Shown: positions 47,360 through 60,140, counted from the stretch's first letter. The stretch: 63,670 bases of DNA from Phoronis australis (GCA_002633005.1 NMRA01000706.1:36694-100363); one strand, 5' to 3'. Notes: generated by a model not told the origin, from the sequence alone. Numbers and translations are program-made.

Positions 47360-47930
47360 CAGTGGCGGATCTAGGATATCACAAGGCGGGGGGGCAACAT
47401 TTTGTCCGGCTGTAAACATTTGCGCAAACTGAACCACGATTGTAGATGCGCATAGCACCAAATGGGGTGAGGTCGGGAGGGGGGTTTGCCCCCCTCCCGC
47501 CCAGGAAATTTTTCTGTTTTGACCTCTAAAAATCAAGTATTTTCCTTGATTCCTGAAGTATTAACCAAGAAAAAAAAAGGCAAAAAAAAAAACACGGAAA
47601 ACGTGTCAAACAGGAAAAACTGCAAGTACCAAAGACTCCATCTCACGACCTTGCGCATAGAGCGCGCGTGCGTTACCACTACACCACCACGATTTAGCTA
47701 CTAATCTCATACTAAGAGACGTACTTGTTTATGGTCCACAGCGTTTGCGCGCGAAACCTACTTCTTTTTGTAATGCTTATTACACGTTTTGTGCCATCGA
47801 TTCTTAACAAATTTTTCGTATTTAAAATAGTCTTAAAATGCCCAAAAGACCAAATCCGATATTCGTGTTGGCAATAATGACCGGGGATTGCTTTGGAAAT
47901 CGTCTTAACATAAGGTTTGACAAAGAGAGC
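47360..47930. mobile_element. Dispersed element with CAGTGGCGGATCTAG end, copy 2
   Basis: Starts CAGTGGCGGATCTAGGATAT and is the inverted counterpart of 29259-29748. It carries the tRNA-like region (about 47640-47700, reverse strand, GTGTAGTGGTAACGCACGCG). Similarity continues through AATACTTGATTTTTAG-like and CATTATTGCCAACAC blocks. Homologous sequence may extend to about 48010. Confidence 0.6.
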
Positions 47931-48334
47931 ATTGCGAGTTTCTGAGTGATTCACTAAGGCTTCTATTAAAATTCCCATCTTACCAGCAGCTTCTGTTTTT
48001 TCATCGTCACTCAGATTCCATTTTCTTTAAAAAATGAAGTAAATTTTCTTCATTGCACAGTGGAGCAGACGACGGAAACTGAGTCGTAGTGCGCAGCGCC
48101 ACTGCCGGTCGCTTGGGATATCGTGGGAGAGCCTATACTTAGCCATAGTTCCGTTACGAATGCGCCGTGTTCCGAATTTGACACTTGAAATTGGATTTGA
48201 GCCCCCCCCAACACTAAAACTGCACACATTTAAATCTTTTTTCATCCGTATACTTTTAATTACCGGGGTTAATTAATAAACTCAACATTTATTTCCCTAC
48301 GCTCTTACTGTTTTATTTTTTTTGCAGCAGCCAA

Positions 48335-48380
48335 GGGGGGGGGGGGGCGGGGGGCCGGGCCCCCTGGGCCCCCCCCCCCC
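48335..48380. repeat. Poly-G / poly-C inverted repeat
   Basis: A run of 13 G, then GC-rich spacer, then a run of 12 C, followed by TAAGCCCGCCTATGAT. The word AGGCGG(G/A)(C/T)TTAGGGG also ends the first allele copy near 13905, so this is a recurring repeat end. Strong hairpin or G-quadruplex potential; also prone to sequencing error. Confidence 0.7.
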
Positions 48381-48399
48381 TAAGCCCGCCTATGATTTA

Positions 48400-49890
48400 G
48401 GTAACCGCAGACGATCACACCGGATATATTTTTCATCGTTTTACCTTTCTCTAACAACGAACGATCACATCGTCTTCCAACTTGTAATCTCAGTGTTGAC
48501 CGAAATCACGCCACACAATGGTCCGAATGCCAGCCAATCAGCCAATTGAATGACTCAGCTTACGAGTTCACAAAATGTAAATGACGGAGTGCCAAAACGA
48601 AGAGTAAAAAGGAAAATCTTCGAGTTCATAAACTCTGTCGAAGGGCATGGTTTCTTTGCAGTTAAAGTCGACGCCTATTTCAGCACATAAATGTGTTCAA
48701 AAGATGGCAATTTCGACGTGTGCAAGTTAATATTTGATGTACAAATCGAGTATGGTGTTTATGACTTAATGTTACGCTTTCAATGTGCGGACTTCCAATC
48801 GTGTTTTAGGGTTTGTTTACCCACTGGAGAAGGGAAAGTTATACCCGGTGCTTAAGATAGCAGTTGACAAGGACCCTGTTATGATTTATGATGCTAAAGA
48901 TGACAGTTGACACTGACCCTGACATTAGTTACGAATCAACTAGAAATTAAGAGTTCTATACACGTTGTAAATTCTTCTGGATGGACAAAGTCTTTGGTAT
49001 ACCATACTTACTTGTAAAGAGTTGTTCTTCACTTTCGATTGTTTTTCCGTGATGTAAGCTCGTGAGGCTTAACGTAAAGCATCACATTCACGTGTTCGAT
49101 CAATGACAAAGTTACGCAATCAAACGTATTTAGAGAAGTTATGATACAACTCTACACATTTCTATAACGCATGTTGTGCAGCAGCTTACATAATATTTAC
49201 TTAGGTGCACGCGCTGGCCATTGTGTGTTAATAATATCAAGATTAGTGATATGCAGGTCCATTTAAAACAAGGAAAAAGCCTGGTTTCTAATAGAACATG
49301 GACTTGTCATTTTAATCTTTTGAACCTGATAAAGTCAAAAATTTTGACCCACCACTACAAAACGAGTCTTGAGTCGGGATTTGTCATTTTTTTAATTGTT
49401 ATTTTTTCTGAAAATACAGTGTTTTCTGATCATTTTGAGGTATGAAACATGTCCTTATCTTCACAAGTGACCGAGTTATTGCCAATTCTAGTCGAGGAAA
49501 GCGAAAATTTAGAGCTTCAAAAGTCAAGGAAAATGGCCGACAAAAAGTGCCAATAGTGTCTTTAAAATTTCCATAGCAACCTGCAGTTGAATGCTACATT
49601 TCAGACTTATTAGTATACACAACAACATAAACAAATAAAAGGAATCAAAAATTAGACAGAATATAGACCTTATTATGTAATCTCAGCCAAAAAGGAGTGA
49701 TATTCATGTTGGGTTGCTGCAACTGAGTCAATAAATTTCCCAGCTAATGCATACAGGGTCAGTCCACTTGTGGCAGGAGGGGTTACCGCAAGTAAAACAA
49801 GAAGTTAAAGTGTATTTCGGAGAAGTTTAATAAAATTACAAAATACACGTTCCTGGCTGATTTTTGTTCAAAATAATTCAAAATTTTACG
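48400..49890. other. Intergenic stretch, no gene recognised
   Basis: AT-rich; only short unsupported frames. Confidence 0.5.
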
Positions 49891-49891
49891 C

Positions 49892-49992
49892 NTACGCCGT
49901 AAAGAATTGAATTACGCTCGTAATTTTACGGCGTAATTAACGGCGTAAATAACGGCGTAAATAACGGCGTAATGTACATAATTACGCTCGTA
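49892..49992. repeat. 12-bp CGGCGTAA array within direct repeats
   Basis: CGGCGTAA occurs four times at exact 12-bp spacing (49929, 49941, 49953, 49965). The block is framed by AATTACGCTCGTA at 49910 and 49980. An inverted TACGCCGTAAA lies next to the lone n at 49892, so the array may be foreshortened or misjoined. Confidence 0.75.
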
Positions 49993-49999
49993 TTTTTCC

Positions 50000-51070
50000 G
50001 GCGACACTTCCCCCCCAACGGCCCATGATACGATTTCCTCGACTTCTCACCGAGTGATTCAGCCCTATCGAAGATTGTTCTGTCTTGCAGTAATATTCAG
50101 CTGCTTGCACCCCGATCGACTATCTTTGCAGATACAAGACATTGTTGTGCGATTAAGCTAATCCGGACTGTTTTCTTCAAGTTCTGTTTGTTCCAATCCA
50201 ATGACTTGGAAACAAACGTAACCGTATTCTCGATGGGTCGATCATGAAACTCCTCTGGCGACGAGTTGCTGCCGTCACACGACTCGTCTTTATCACGAAA
50301 TCGCTCTTTGTCTCCATCAACAAATGTGCTTTTTGATGAGTTCAGTTAATTCTCGCTGATCTTGATACGGCAGTCAGAGGCAAGAGTTAATCACTGAGAT
50401 ATCAGCCACACGGCGACCAGCCATCTTACTGTCTTGAAAACATGCCGTGACATCACGACCCCACAGTTTCACACCCACTTAACTAGTTCTAGCGAATGAG
50501 GTCAGCGATGCATTAGGTTAAAAGGTCGTTGCTAGCTAAAAGACTGGTGAGTGACACTTCTGTTGAAAATACTCCGAATGCAAGAAGTGAAATAACGACT
50601 GATGATTGGACGAAAAACTCAAAGAGCTTACTACATGCATAATGAGCAGAGTTTGACCTTTCTGTTGATGTGTTTACGAGCGAATTGGGTCATCGAAAGA
50701 CTGAGCAATGAGGACACGAAAACCGGCAAATTTCGATGAAAATTTCACAAGATATGCAGTCGTGGAGAAGGTGATTTTTTCAAAATGAAATAAATAAGGT
50801 TTAAAATGAAGTTTGCTTGTTTTAAAGTATTGTTTTGTGAAGTAGAATGAATAAATAATCATATTCTGCAATAAAAAAATTTGACCTAATTTTAACTGAT
50901 AGCAACTGTTTGCAGTCTTGTCAGGAAATGGAGTTTCCGACTTAAGACTCATTTTGTCGTGGTGGGTCACAAATGACAAATTAAAAACTACAATAATGCA
51001 TGTACCTATGTCAGATTTACGTAGCATTGTAAATTACGAAGCACTTTGAAAATTATTACTTGAATATGGA
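50000..51070. other. Intergenic stretch, no gene recognised
   Basis: No gene, repeat array or RNA recognised. Frames are short and AT-rich. Confidence 0.5.
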
Positions 51071-51073
51071 CCT

Positions 51074-51293
51074 GGGCCCTTTTCCGAGAAACTGACTTCA
51101 TTTATACCTTAAGCCTAACATTTTTCTTAACTTCCGAACTCTGAAACTTCCGCATTAGCTTAAGTAGTCAAAATTAAGACAAAACTTCAGTCAAACTTAA
51201 GATCTCTTTCTTGAGACAAATTTAAGTGTTATCTTAAAATTTACTAAAGTTTAAGATTTTTCTTAGCTGAGTCAGTTCTGTTGAAACGGGCCT
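51074..51293. mobile_element. Short MITE rich in TTAAG words
   Basis: About 220 bp. The left end GGGCCCTTTTCCGAGAAACT faces the right end AGTTCTGTTGAAACGGGCC. The inside is rich in CTTAAG/TTAAG words in both directions, which makes it largely self-complementary. A diverged relative lies at 58659-58806. Confidence 0.7.
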
Positions 51294-51299
51294 CTGATC

Positions 51300-53200
51300 A
51301 ATCTTATTCCTCGACTCCCCGGAAGCATACAATGGGTGCAACCGTTGTCGGAGATCCAAACATAGTTTTGTAAAAAAATTAAGTGCTAAATTACCCCTAT
51401 CATTACTTGTATCAGAAAAAATTCAAAACGTATATTTTTGATAAAGTAATGGGACTATGTATTTCCATTCTTTTGTGTGGGTTCAATTCGAGTCATCAGT
51501 AAATATACGAATTGATGAACACGAAATAGTGTGGCTGAAATAAAAACCGTAGGTCCTTTGACAAAAACACGACGTCTAATAGAATCCCGGGCATCCATAA
51601 AGTTGATTCAGCCTTTTGCTGCTAATGTGCTTATAACATTTTGTTGATAATAGACGATTCCTTATACATGCGACGTGACAATACCGCGCAGACGACGGAT
51701 GGCAAAGGGATTTTTCCTGTTTATCGTCGTAGTGTTGACAATTTAAAAATGTCGTGTCTCTAATATTTGCCAGAGCTTCCATTAAATGCTTAGTGGTATA
51801 CTGTACGGGTCGGTATACCTGCGTACTTTGGTGGGGCTGCAACAACATTGTTGTGCGTTGTTGTTTAGGACAAAAGGCCTCGTTTTAAGATCAATTTTAA
51901 GAACGCAAACGTAAAAATGCGTGTGTTCCAAGCACCCATAACCTTTGTAATTAAGACAAAACACCTCTTTTTCAAGCATAATCGCGATTTGGTGCGAGTA
52001 GTGATTATCAGGCGACAATATTATCACTAGGAAATTTTATGTTGTTCTGGTAAGGGATTCGACCAAGTTTTAATTTATAGTTGAATTGACTTACATGTAA
52101 TTGAAGTTTTTGCCTATCAGAATTCTGCAAAACAGTGTACGGGGTAACCGAATTAGTTTTCTCGTTTCAGTCGCTCAAAACAGCAGCACATCGTGCGAAA
52201 ATATTTTCTGAGAACTACTCAGGAAGGTATTACCACCAACAATTCTTTCGTATAAAGGTTTCGAGCAAATTTGGGCAAACTGCTTGAATATTCCAAGAGA
52301 GCTATTACGAAGTTTAGAAAATACACATGCACTTACAGAACACATTATTCGAAGTCTTAAATTTACAACCTGATACTTTATTATGCACTGCCATTTACTT
52401 ACATTGAAATTTGTATTATAAAATAAAATTTGATACCTGCACTTTTTTAATTCGAAAGATCCCAAAAGACAATTATAATTTCCATGTATTATCTTAAATG
52501 GAAAACCTTAAATTTGTTGACTGAACTGTTGATGGCATTAGGTTTCAAATTTTACTGAAATTGTGTTTTTGTCTCAACGTCCCTTGTCAACTCGAAAGCT
52601 CTCAAGTATGAGTACTTTTTGAAAAAGGTTTGGTGGTCGTCATTTCTCAGCTAGCCAGAACAAGTAGTAAATAAATCTAATATAAGAGTCTGAGTAAAGT
52701 AGATGGACATGAACGCAGTATTAGTCAGTATTAGTTTTAGAAGCTCATCCCATGCACACGATCGTTTTGGTTTAAATAAGGCTGTACATGCTCGCTGAAA
52801 CGTTTGCGTTTTACTAGCACATGCGCTCGCAGCAGAAACGTCAGTAATGTGAACGGTCGCAAGGATCACTTATGCTGAAGGTTCGAAATACCTCGAAACT
52901 ACTAGCGTTAACTTTTTAGCCAGAATGCTTAATTCCAAGGACATATACATGTATGCGCATAGGTAAGGTGCCTTTGTACTATCGTCATATCGATCAGTGT
53001 ATGGCAGAGCTCAAACGTGTTTTGACCAAAATTTTTCCTTAAAAGCGACCGTCGGCAGCACTCGTTAGCGGCAATAATGACCGCTCAAAAATAGGAGTCA
53101 TAAAGACTTATTTGCCACTCGTATCTCCGGATTTGGTCATTTCAGCTTCGAGTTTGTGATTAGATACTTCAATTTCAAAGGCCATGGGTCACCAGGGCGA
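51300..53200. other. Intergenic stretch, no gene recognised
   Basis: AT-rich with short unsupported frames on both strands. Confidence 0.5.
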
Positions 53201-53204
53201 TTCT

Positions 53205-53275
53205 CCGGCTCAGCGGTTAGGCGCTCACTCCTCGATTTCCAGGCTCTGCGGAGCTTTACCCCAGCTGGAATGTTT
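53205..53275 (+). repeat. Weak tRNA-like (SINE head) sequence
   Basis: CGGCTCAGCGGTTAGGCGCTC resembles a pol III A box region, and AGCTTTACCCCAGCTGG lies where a B box would be but is degenerate. At best a decayed tRNA-derived SINE. Confidence 0.3.
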
Positions 53276-53299
53276 AAGGTTATTTCAAACCCTATTTAG

Positions 53300-55700
53300 T
53301 GACCGCCATCTTAATTCATGAATCAAAACCAGTCAATGTCAACTAGTAAAGTATATATATTCTTAAAGAAAAAAGTTCTAAAATTAGAAAAATTATTGCG
53401 TTATATTTATGTGCCATTATTAATTTTATTACGTTACCACCTTTGTAAGTCAAAATTTCATTTCGAAGTAAGGTACATTCATAGCAAAACATCTCTGCTT
53501 CGATTTTAACTAAACCTGATTTAAATGAAAATTTCACAATTTATCTCCATAAGAATTTTTAATTACTCATTTAGCCTTGTTTCTATGATAAATTAAGTCG
53601 CAAAACGTAAAGTATTCTTTAAAAAATATCACTCCTATTTGTCTATATAACGGTACGCAAAACCTAGGCGTTTAAAATAAAATGCTGGCATATTTTTAAA
53701 ATTAAAGATTAAACATTGGAATGTTTAAGTAAAATTCACTGAGTCGTTTTCGAGAGCTCGTGTTCAAACTAAGTCCATTTGCCGAAGCTGAGAAAACGTG
53801 GAAAACGTCAAGAGTCTTAAAAATCTGACAATCATAATGTTTAGTTAATCGCCGAAAACTTGTTTTTGGTGCATATAACATATACATGACTTAACCATTT
53901 TCAATATTTTAGCATTCACTCGAAATGCCAACTGAAGTTACAGTGCGCAGTTAACTTAATTATCACTAAAACGTTTCAACTTTGTAAGAGGGGTTTCGTG
54001 TATCTTGAGTCAACCAGGGGAGTCTGGCCGTAAGTAGGCCAACAGTTCATTGTGTACAGGCCACTCGCCGGGGAGAATGGTATCAAGAAACCATGCATGA
54101 ACGAAATAAACAATAGAAATCGTATCGGTGGTTGAAGAGCGCAGTGAACACGAGACTGATCCAGTGAAATGTCAAGTTATAGATAAATTATGAATTTCGG
54201 GGAGGATTTGTCTTTTTGAACAACTCGTTGTGTTAGTGAAAACAAAGTCACTGAGGCAGTTAAGAGACTTTGGCTCAGTGCATTCCTTCTCAACGGTCGT
54301 ATGTATGAAGGATAAAAACTACGTTTTATCTTCGTTTTCTGGGCATCTGTCCATGGTACGTACACCTCGTTTCTCAATACTATGGCGATTCGGTGAATGA
54401 AAAGACTGAAGGTGCTTACATAACTGCTCTATCCTTTTAACCAGGAGATTTGATTTGATTGACAGTCCTGTAACCTTTGACCTCGGATAAGTAATAATCA
54501 AATATATTATTTCCACCCTGTTAAAATTTGTTGCGCTAAATATACTTTTTCTCTCTGCGTGGTAAACATTTCATATTTGAAGTTCCTCGAGAAATAAAAT
54601 ATGGTGTTTTGCTAGTCACATTTGAAATATTGTAAGAGCTGTCAAATTTGTGAATATGGTTTGAGATATTGTTCAGTGGAAAGTACAGTGTACTAAAGAG
54701 TTCCGAACATGCATTTTTTTAGTTTTTGAAGTTTCAGTTAAATAATGTGAAATGAATATTTTATAATCGAACTAAACAAGCTTTTTTATGCCAAATGATC
54801 GCGATTTATTTTTAATTTTGAAAATATGTTGTTTCCAAGTTTCCCGCCATATGATGACGTCAATAATCACTTTGAATTAATGAGTCGACAAAGAGCGCTT
54901 TTTGCTCTTAACGTGGATACGTGGCCATTTTTTCGAGCTCGTAATCGCTGATCACGAGATATTGGATTTTGAAGCTGCTTATGTACCCCCTGAGAGCTAA
55001 TTATACATAAAGATGATTTTTTACCAGCTTAATAGAGATAAAGGTAACTTACAGGTGAGTAATGCAATGAGAACTAAAGGAATTAGGTTAAGTCTTGATG
55101 ATGTTAGTAGCTACGTAGTCAATAAACCAAAACAGGGTTAGAAGTCCGCACATTGAAAGTGTAGAACAAGTAAAAAATATCACACGCGAATTGCACATCA
55201 AATATTGACCAGCACACATCGAAATTGCGATCGCGTGAACACATTTATCTGCTGAAACAATATGGTGAATTCAACTGCGAGGAATCAACCCCTCAAAAGC
55301 ACTTATTCAGTTAAAGATTCCACTTTTTACTCAATTCGCTTGTCGCTCGGCATTTCCATCTTTGTACATGTAGCATCGTAACCTGCATTCACTTGGCTGA
55401 AACATCTTTCGTTCAGCAGCTTGGCCGTAGAGTAAAGGTTCTTAATATCGCCTTTCACTGCAACCGTTTGTACTTTTGTTCACAAGCACTTGAGTTTATC
55501 TGTTCCTCGATCGCAAATGACGTCACTCACAACTATGGTTATGAGTCATCGGGAAATTCTAGCGGCTGTGCTTTTGTTGCAATGTCCTCAATTGTGTTTT
55601 TCTAATGCTCTGTTTAACTACCTCAGCCATATCCTCATTTTACTGTCGAACATTTTGTTTCTGCAGTCGTGTTTTGCATGAAGGGCATTCTTCTTTAGAT
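53300..55700. other. Intergenic stretch, no gene recognised
   Basis: Very AT-rich. No convincing exon, repeat or RNA gene seen. Confidence 0.5.
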
Positions 55701-55725
55701 GTTTTCGTTGTTCAATCCTTGGCCA

Positions 55726-56127
55726 GGGCCCGGTCTCCAATCTTTTTACTCGAAATGGAACTCGAAATTAAGTTTGGGATTTTCTACTCTACTTTTGGGC
55801 AAAATCAAGATAAGTGTCTGTTATGCTATGCTCGAGTACAAATAACTTGTGTAGATAATTTATTGCCCTTAGTTCACAGTTTGTAAACCCAATATTAAAC
55901 CAATAAGTTCGAGTTTGAACTCGAAATTTTGAGTTTTAACACGAGTTTGTAGCACGAATATGAGGGTCTTCAAGGGCAAACTTGAACTAGAAACTCCTAT
56001 GCATAAACTATAATGTATTCGAGCACAGTCTGATAACCAATTATCTTAAGTTCGAACAAAAGGAGCAGAGAAATTGCCAAAAATAGTTTCGAGTTCGTTT
56101 CGAGTACAAAGATTAGAGACCGGGCCC
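55726..56127. mobile_element. MITE with GGGCCCGGTCTC ends, copy 2 (intact)
   Basis: 402 bp. Ends GGGCCCGGTCTCCAATC and GATTAGAGACCGGGCCC are perfect inverted repeats except one base. Inner TTTACTCGAAATGGAACTCG and CGAGTTCGTTTCGAGTACAA blocks extend the arms to about 45 bp. It is the best-preserved copy; the other is at 13159-13567, and a decayed one lies near 58310-58656. No coding capacity. Confidence 0.85.
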
Positions 56128-56131
56128 AGGT

Positions 56132-57073
56132 GTTATCCGTCATCCGCGCCATTCGGTTCCTCCGGGGCTTATCAAGCATCCTTGAGCCTGGTCCGCATCT
56201 GCTCCATACTAGGACCTGGGGTGTCAGGTTTTAGTGCCTTGAATTTGTTCTCTAGGGTAAGTTGTCATTCTCCGTGTGTTTGTCGACACTGAACTTGCTC
56301 CGTTTGTTGATCTGTTTTCTCTGTGTGAAGACAGCTTGACTTTCAGTTTGGTAACCACAAGATGATGATTTGAGACTATGTCTGGGCTGCACTTGAAACG
56401 GGCATCTTCGAGCGTTCTTCTTCATCCTGATGCAAGGCAAATTCGTCAATCTGGTTTATTGTAAGTCCGTTTGGTGATACCAATGCTCCTTTGTAGCAGT
56501 CTTTATGGGGAAAGATCTAGCCTCCAATGACAAGGTTATTGTTAGCATAAAAGTCAGCGAACTGTTCCCCATTTTCTTTCATAGGCACCAGTCCATGACG
56601 GCTCATTTCTCGTTCTTTACCAGTATTGTCTGAGCCTATCTTGGCGTTCAGATCTCCCATCAAAATAAGAACGTCACGGCTTGGTGTGCTATCCACCAAA
56701 GCTTGTAGTTTGTTGTAGAACTCCTCCTTCTCGTCCACAATGGCAGCATTCGTAGGAGCATAACACTGCACAACTGAGACTCTGAAAACGTGATGCAAAC
56801 CTTGCCGTCAGATATTGGATTCCATTCAACTGACCAATTGGCAACGTGTTTGCTCAGTAGCAAACCCACCCCATGCTCATGGATGTCATCTTCACTCTCC
56901 TTCCTGGAGTATAAAATACTCTCCCCTGTCTGTAATCTCATCTACCCAAAGGTGTTCCAGCGTACCTTGCAAAGTCCTAGTATTGAGAGTACATGGTCGT
57001 TCATCTCCTTGTCAACTTAGACCCATTTTTCAATTCCTCGAAGGACGCGCACATTCCAAGCACCAGTTAACAT
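56132..57073 (-). mobile_element. Decayed endonuclease domain of a CFDP2-like non-LTR retrotransposon
   Basis: Read on the minus strand in several frames, it gives the landmarks of an AP-type endonuclease in order: GAWNVRVLRG; ILGLCKVRW; RLQTGESILYS; EHGVGLLLSKHVANW; VVQCYAPTN; an LILMGDLNAKIG catalytic motif; FPHKDCYK..LVSPNG.T.NQID; and a GSDHH-region remnant. Proteins of this kind are often labelled craniofacial development protein 2-like. Frameshifts and stops break it, and no reverse transcriptase is present. The insertion sits directly against the MITE at 55726-56127. Confidence 0.85.
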
Positions 57074-58300
57074 TGTTCTTTTATTTGAAATCAATTTCCA
57101 AAAAATTTATCGCGTTCCTGTCTTGTAACTTGCCTCACACTCAGCCTAGTCGGTTGTTGAGCAAATGTGTTAGCCTTGCACCCAACGTCATTAACCCTGG
57201 GAAGGCAAGATGGTTTATATTCAGGGTTTTAATTCGCCTAATAGGCTGGTTGCCAACCGAAGCTAACGGTTCCAGTCTACCCTGCATTTTGACCCACTAG
57301 CTGTGAGTGGATTGGCGAGAGGCAGGGCGTATTCACACACCGGTGGGCAATACACACTTGCATCTCTGGGCCTTCATCCTTCTCCAAGACTGACTACCAA
57401 CCAAAGCTTCCGAGCTCAGACTGCTCGGCATCTTGACCCTGAGCGGGATGTGGATTGGTGAGTGCCAAAATGTAACTGCGCACCGGTGGGCGAATACATC
57501 TCTGGGGTTCCATCCTTCTCCGAGATCCCTTGCAGTTTAATCTGAGGCGTAAGGTGCCCAGCTACCAAGTTGTACTGCGAGGAGGTACTGAAAGTGTCTT
57601 GATTAGATGCAGCTAAATGTCAATATGGACGGGTTTACGCGATCGGCCTTCATTTTCGCCAATAGTTGTCGACAGCTGTAGCTGAACGCGAGAAAGTTGA
57701 AGCAACCAATTTACCTTAAGCTACATACTATCCCTGTTAGTAACATCCCAACCTGTGGCATCATATATACATTTTGTTAAGTGGCAAGCGTCAGGTAAAT
57801 TTCAAAATACATGTAGATGATCCATGTTGACCTTTACTGAGTTCTTAGATGTAAATGTACGTGCTTCCATAACCAGTCGGCAATTTTTCTTAAATTATTT
57901 ACGAATATTTTCGGTGAACCTTCATCAATTTCTTTAATGTTGAAATTGAAGAGAAATGTATTCTTTATTCCAAACGCTTTTTACCCTTTTGTAAGTGCAA
58001 GCCGCTATTTTGTCGGAGCCTATAATTTCGTCAACAGTGTTCTTCAGACACAACATAGCTCGTCACGCCGCTCGATTTCCGAACACCTGCAATCAATTAA
58101 TTGCGTCCTCAGCATTATCGTCATCACTACCATCACCATAATCATTATCATCAGGTGCAGAAACGGACATCTGTACATATAATAAGACAATTAAGTAATT
58201 AAATCATTTAAACATATTAGTCCATCTCCATTAACATAACATACTTGGCGTTCTTCATTTCATGTGGCAATAATTTCGATTTCGAATACCAGGAGTCTGT
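57074..58300. other. Possible 5' part of the retrotransposon, then AT-rich DNA
   Basis: 57080-57560 is more GC-rich than its surroundings. It has two similar blocks (GAGGCAGGGCGTATTCACAC...CACCGGTGGGC near 57330 and GCACCGGTGGGCGAATAC near 57480), perhaps untranslated leader of the retroelement. After 57600 nothing is recognised. Confidence 0.35.
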
Positions 58301-58309
58301 ACTTGCAAT

Positions 58310-58656
58310 TGAACTCGTTGTTTTTTTTCAGTTTTCTGTTCTACTTTTGTTTGAACTCAAGATAAATGTACTATGTTTTCTCTGCTCTTTTATGTAATGG
58401 TTTACTCTATGAGTCTAGTCCAAACTCACACTTGATTACGTCTAGATTCGAGATACAAACGCTAGGGCATTTGTAAATCTTGAACGTATTTCTGCTGGGG
58501 TCATCAAGTGCAAGCTTGGATTAAACACCGATTTTCATAAAATATAACGTACTCAAGCAGAGAAAACCAGAAACTTATCTAGAGTTCGTATGAATGTAGA
58601 ACGAAAGAAGTCAAATGAAAATTCGAGTTCGATTTCAAGTACAAAAACTACGAGCC
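58310..58656. mobile_element. Decayed GGGCCC-family MITE, copy 3
   Basis: Shares TTCTACTTTTGTTTGAACTC and GAGTTCGATTTCAAGTACAA with the intact copy at 55726-56127 in the same order. The terminal GGGCCC is degraded. Confidence 0.5.
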
Positions 58657-58658
58657 CA

Positions 58659-58806
58659 TGGTCCCGTTCCAAAAAACTGACTTAGATTAATTTTTGACTG
58701 AAGTCTAAGATTTGTTCTCACTTCCAAACTTTGAAACTGTCGCATCCGGTAAGACTTGTATCAAAAACTTAAGTTGAACTTAAGGTCTCTTTATGAAACG
58801 GCCTTG
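58659..58806. mobile_element. Diverged relative of the MITE at 51074-51293
   Basis: Ends GTCCCGTTCCAAAAAACTGA and TTTATGAAACGGCC, with internal TTAAGTTGAACTTAAGGTC words. It directly abuts the decayed copy of the other family. Confidence 0.5.
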
Positions 58807-59991
58807 AGGCAAATTTAACTTCTGCCTTTCGGGCCGGATACCCCGGCACCAGACTTGATGATGCAGACGAGCGCATCTCGGCCCTTCCGACAGCCGCCTC
58901 TTTAGTATTTTTAGTGCATGCTTGGGTGTGGCATGGCTACTTCGCAGCGACGTAGGAATTTATCAGATCGCCGAATAAACTGTTAGGCAGAGGTTTATGC
59001 AGCGGCTTTGTAGGTAGTGTTTTGGACGGCCAGAATATGATTTTGGACGGCTTCAACGGGACGGCCGGAATTAAAAATGTCGGACAAAATTCATTAAAGT
59101 TGCTTGAAAAAGCGACTGCATTTTCAATATTATACGCTGGTCAGTCATTTCAGAAACAAGAAAGTTACTACGCAAAAAGTGATTTCTTAAAGCAATTTTC
59201 AAGCTCCCTATGATACTGATCTGTCTTACCCGCAGACCGGCCGACCTGTGAATGAAAACGATTGCGAGGACTCTTAGTTGTTTTTTCTTAGGTATTTCTC
59301 ACGAATACTATTGTTCAGGTTTTGTGCATTTCTCATTGTCACTGGCCAATCAAATTTGAGCTCAGCTCATTGACCTTACTAAGGTTTCTTTGGCTAATCC
59401 AATATTTACAGTTACACCCTATGAAAAACTGGCATGCCGTTCACACCTCTTCATTGTATCTGTAGTGGCCGACGTTTGCTATTGGAAATAATTCGGGATT
59501 TTGCACAGCCAGTGCCGTCTGTGATTTCCGTCATACTTAATCTCTCAAGCATGAGATAGATGCTCGAGATACAGACTCGGATGCTGGTACGACAAATAAT
59601 CCAGCTAAAGATCAAGTGACAGTTCTAGGTCGCCAAATCGAGCCCTGATAATTTACTCCCGTTCAGATTTAAGGTGTTGTCCGGCAAAAGATTCTTGGAA
59701 GCAATCCGTCTACTATTGTTGCTTCGGAAATGATCCTGATAAAACTGATTAATCGCCGCCGTAGCAGTCGCAGGACGAACGACTCAACGAAACAACAAAA
59801 CTTGCAGGGAGGTAGGGACTGGTACACTGTAACACTACTCACATCTCGAGACTCTGTTGGAAACTTGCCTTGGAAAAGGAATTTACCAAAGTTCGTGGCC
59901 AGTTTTACAACTGATCTGCTATTTGCTAAACCAATGATAGTGTTCCTCAATGTCAACCGATCTTATTTTGGTCCACAGGTAGTTTCTGCAG

Positions 59992-60059
59992 ATAATGATC
60001 TTGGATGTTTCGCTAGATGTTCGAAGGTTCTTCTTATTGTATTTAACATCATCTTCTGG
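59992..60059 (+). CDS. Tetraspanin, exon with first transmembrane helix
   Basis: Encodes NDLGCFARCSKVLLIVFNII then FW, the classic tetraspanin start: short cytoplasmic Cys-bearing tail and helix 1. Donor TGG/GTAAGT, phase 0. The acceptor TTTCTGCAG (phase 1) or CCACAG at 59978 (phase 0) implies an upstream exon with the start codon. Alternatively translation starts at the in-frame ATG at 59934. The N-terminal Cys residues are candidates for palmitoylation, as is usual in the family. The gene continues through three more exons to the window edge. Confidence 0.8.
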
Positions 60060-60140
60060 GTAAGTACTGTGGAGTAAAAGTGGAATTTCTTCATGCCTAC
60101 GACTGAAAGATGAGAATACCGGTATATGGGCCGGTACATA

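Noticed and set aside
56815-57300. Plus-strand frame of 161 codons
   Set aside because: It lies opposite the retrotransposon endonuclease sequence and has no protein-like features.
59730-60077. Tetraspanin start at 59730 with a long N-terminal tail
   Set aside because: The frame is open, but the added 85 residues do not look like a tetraspanin N-terminus and acceptors just before the first helix are good. A spliced start is more likely.
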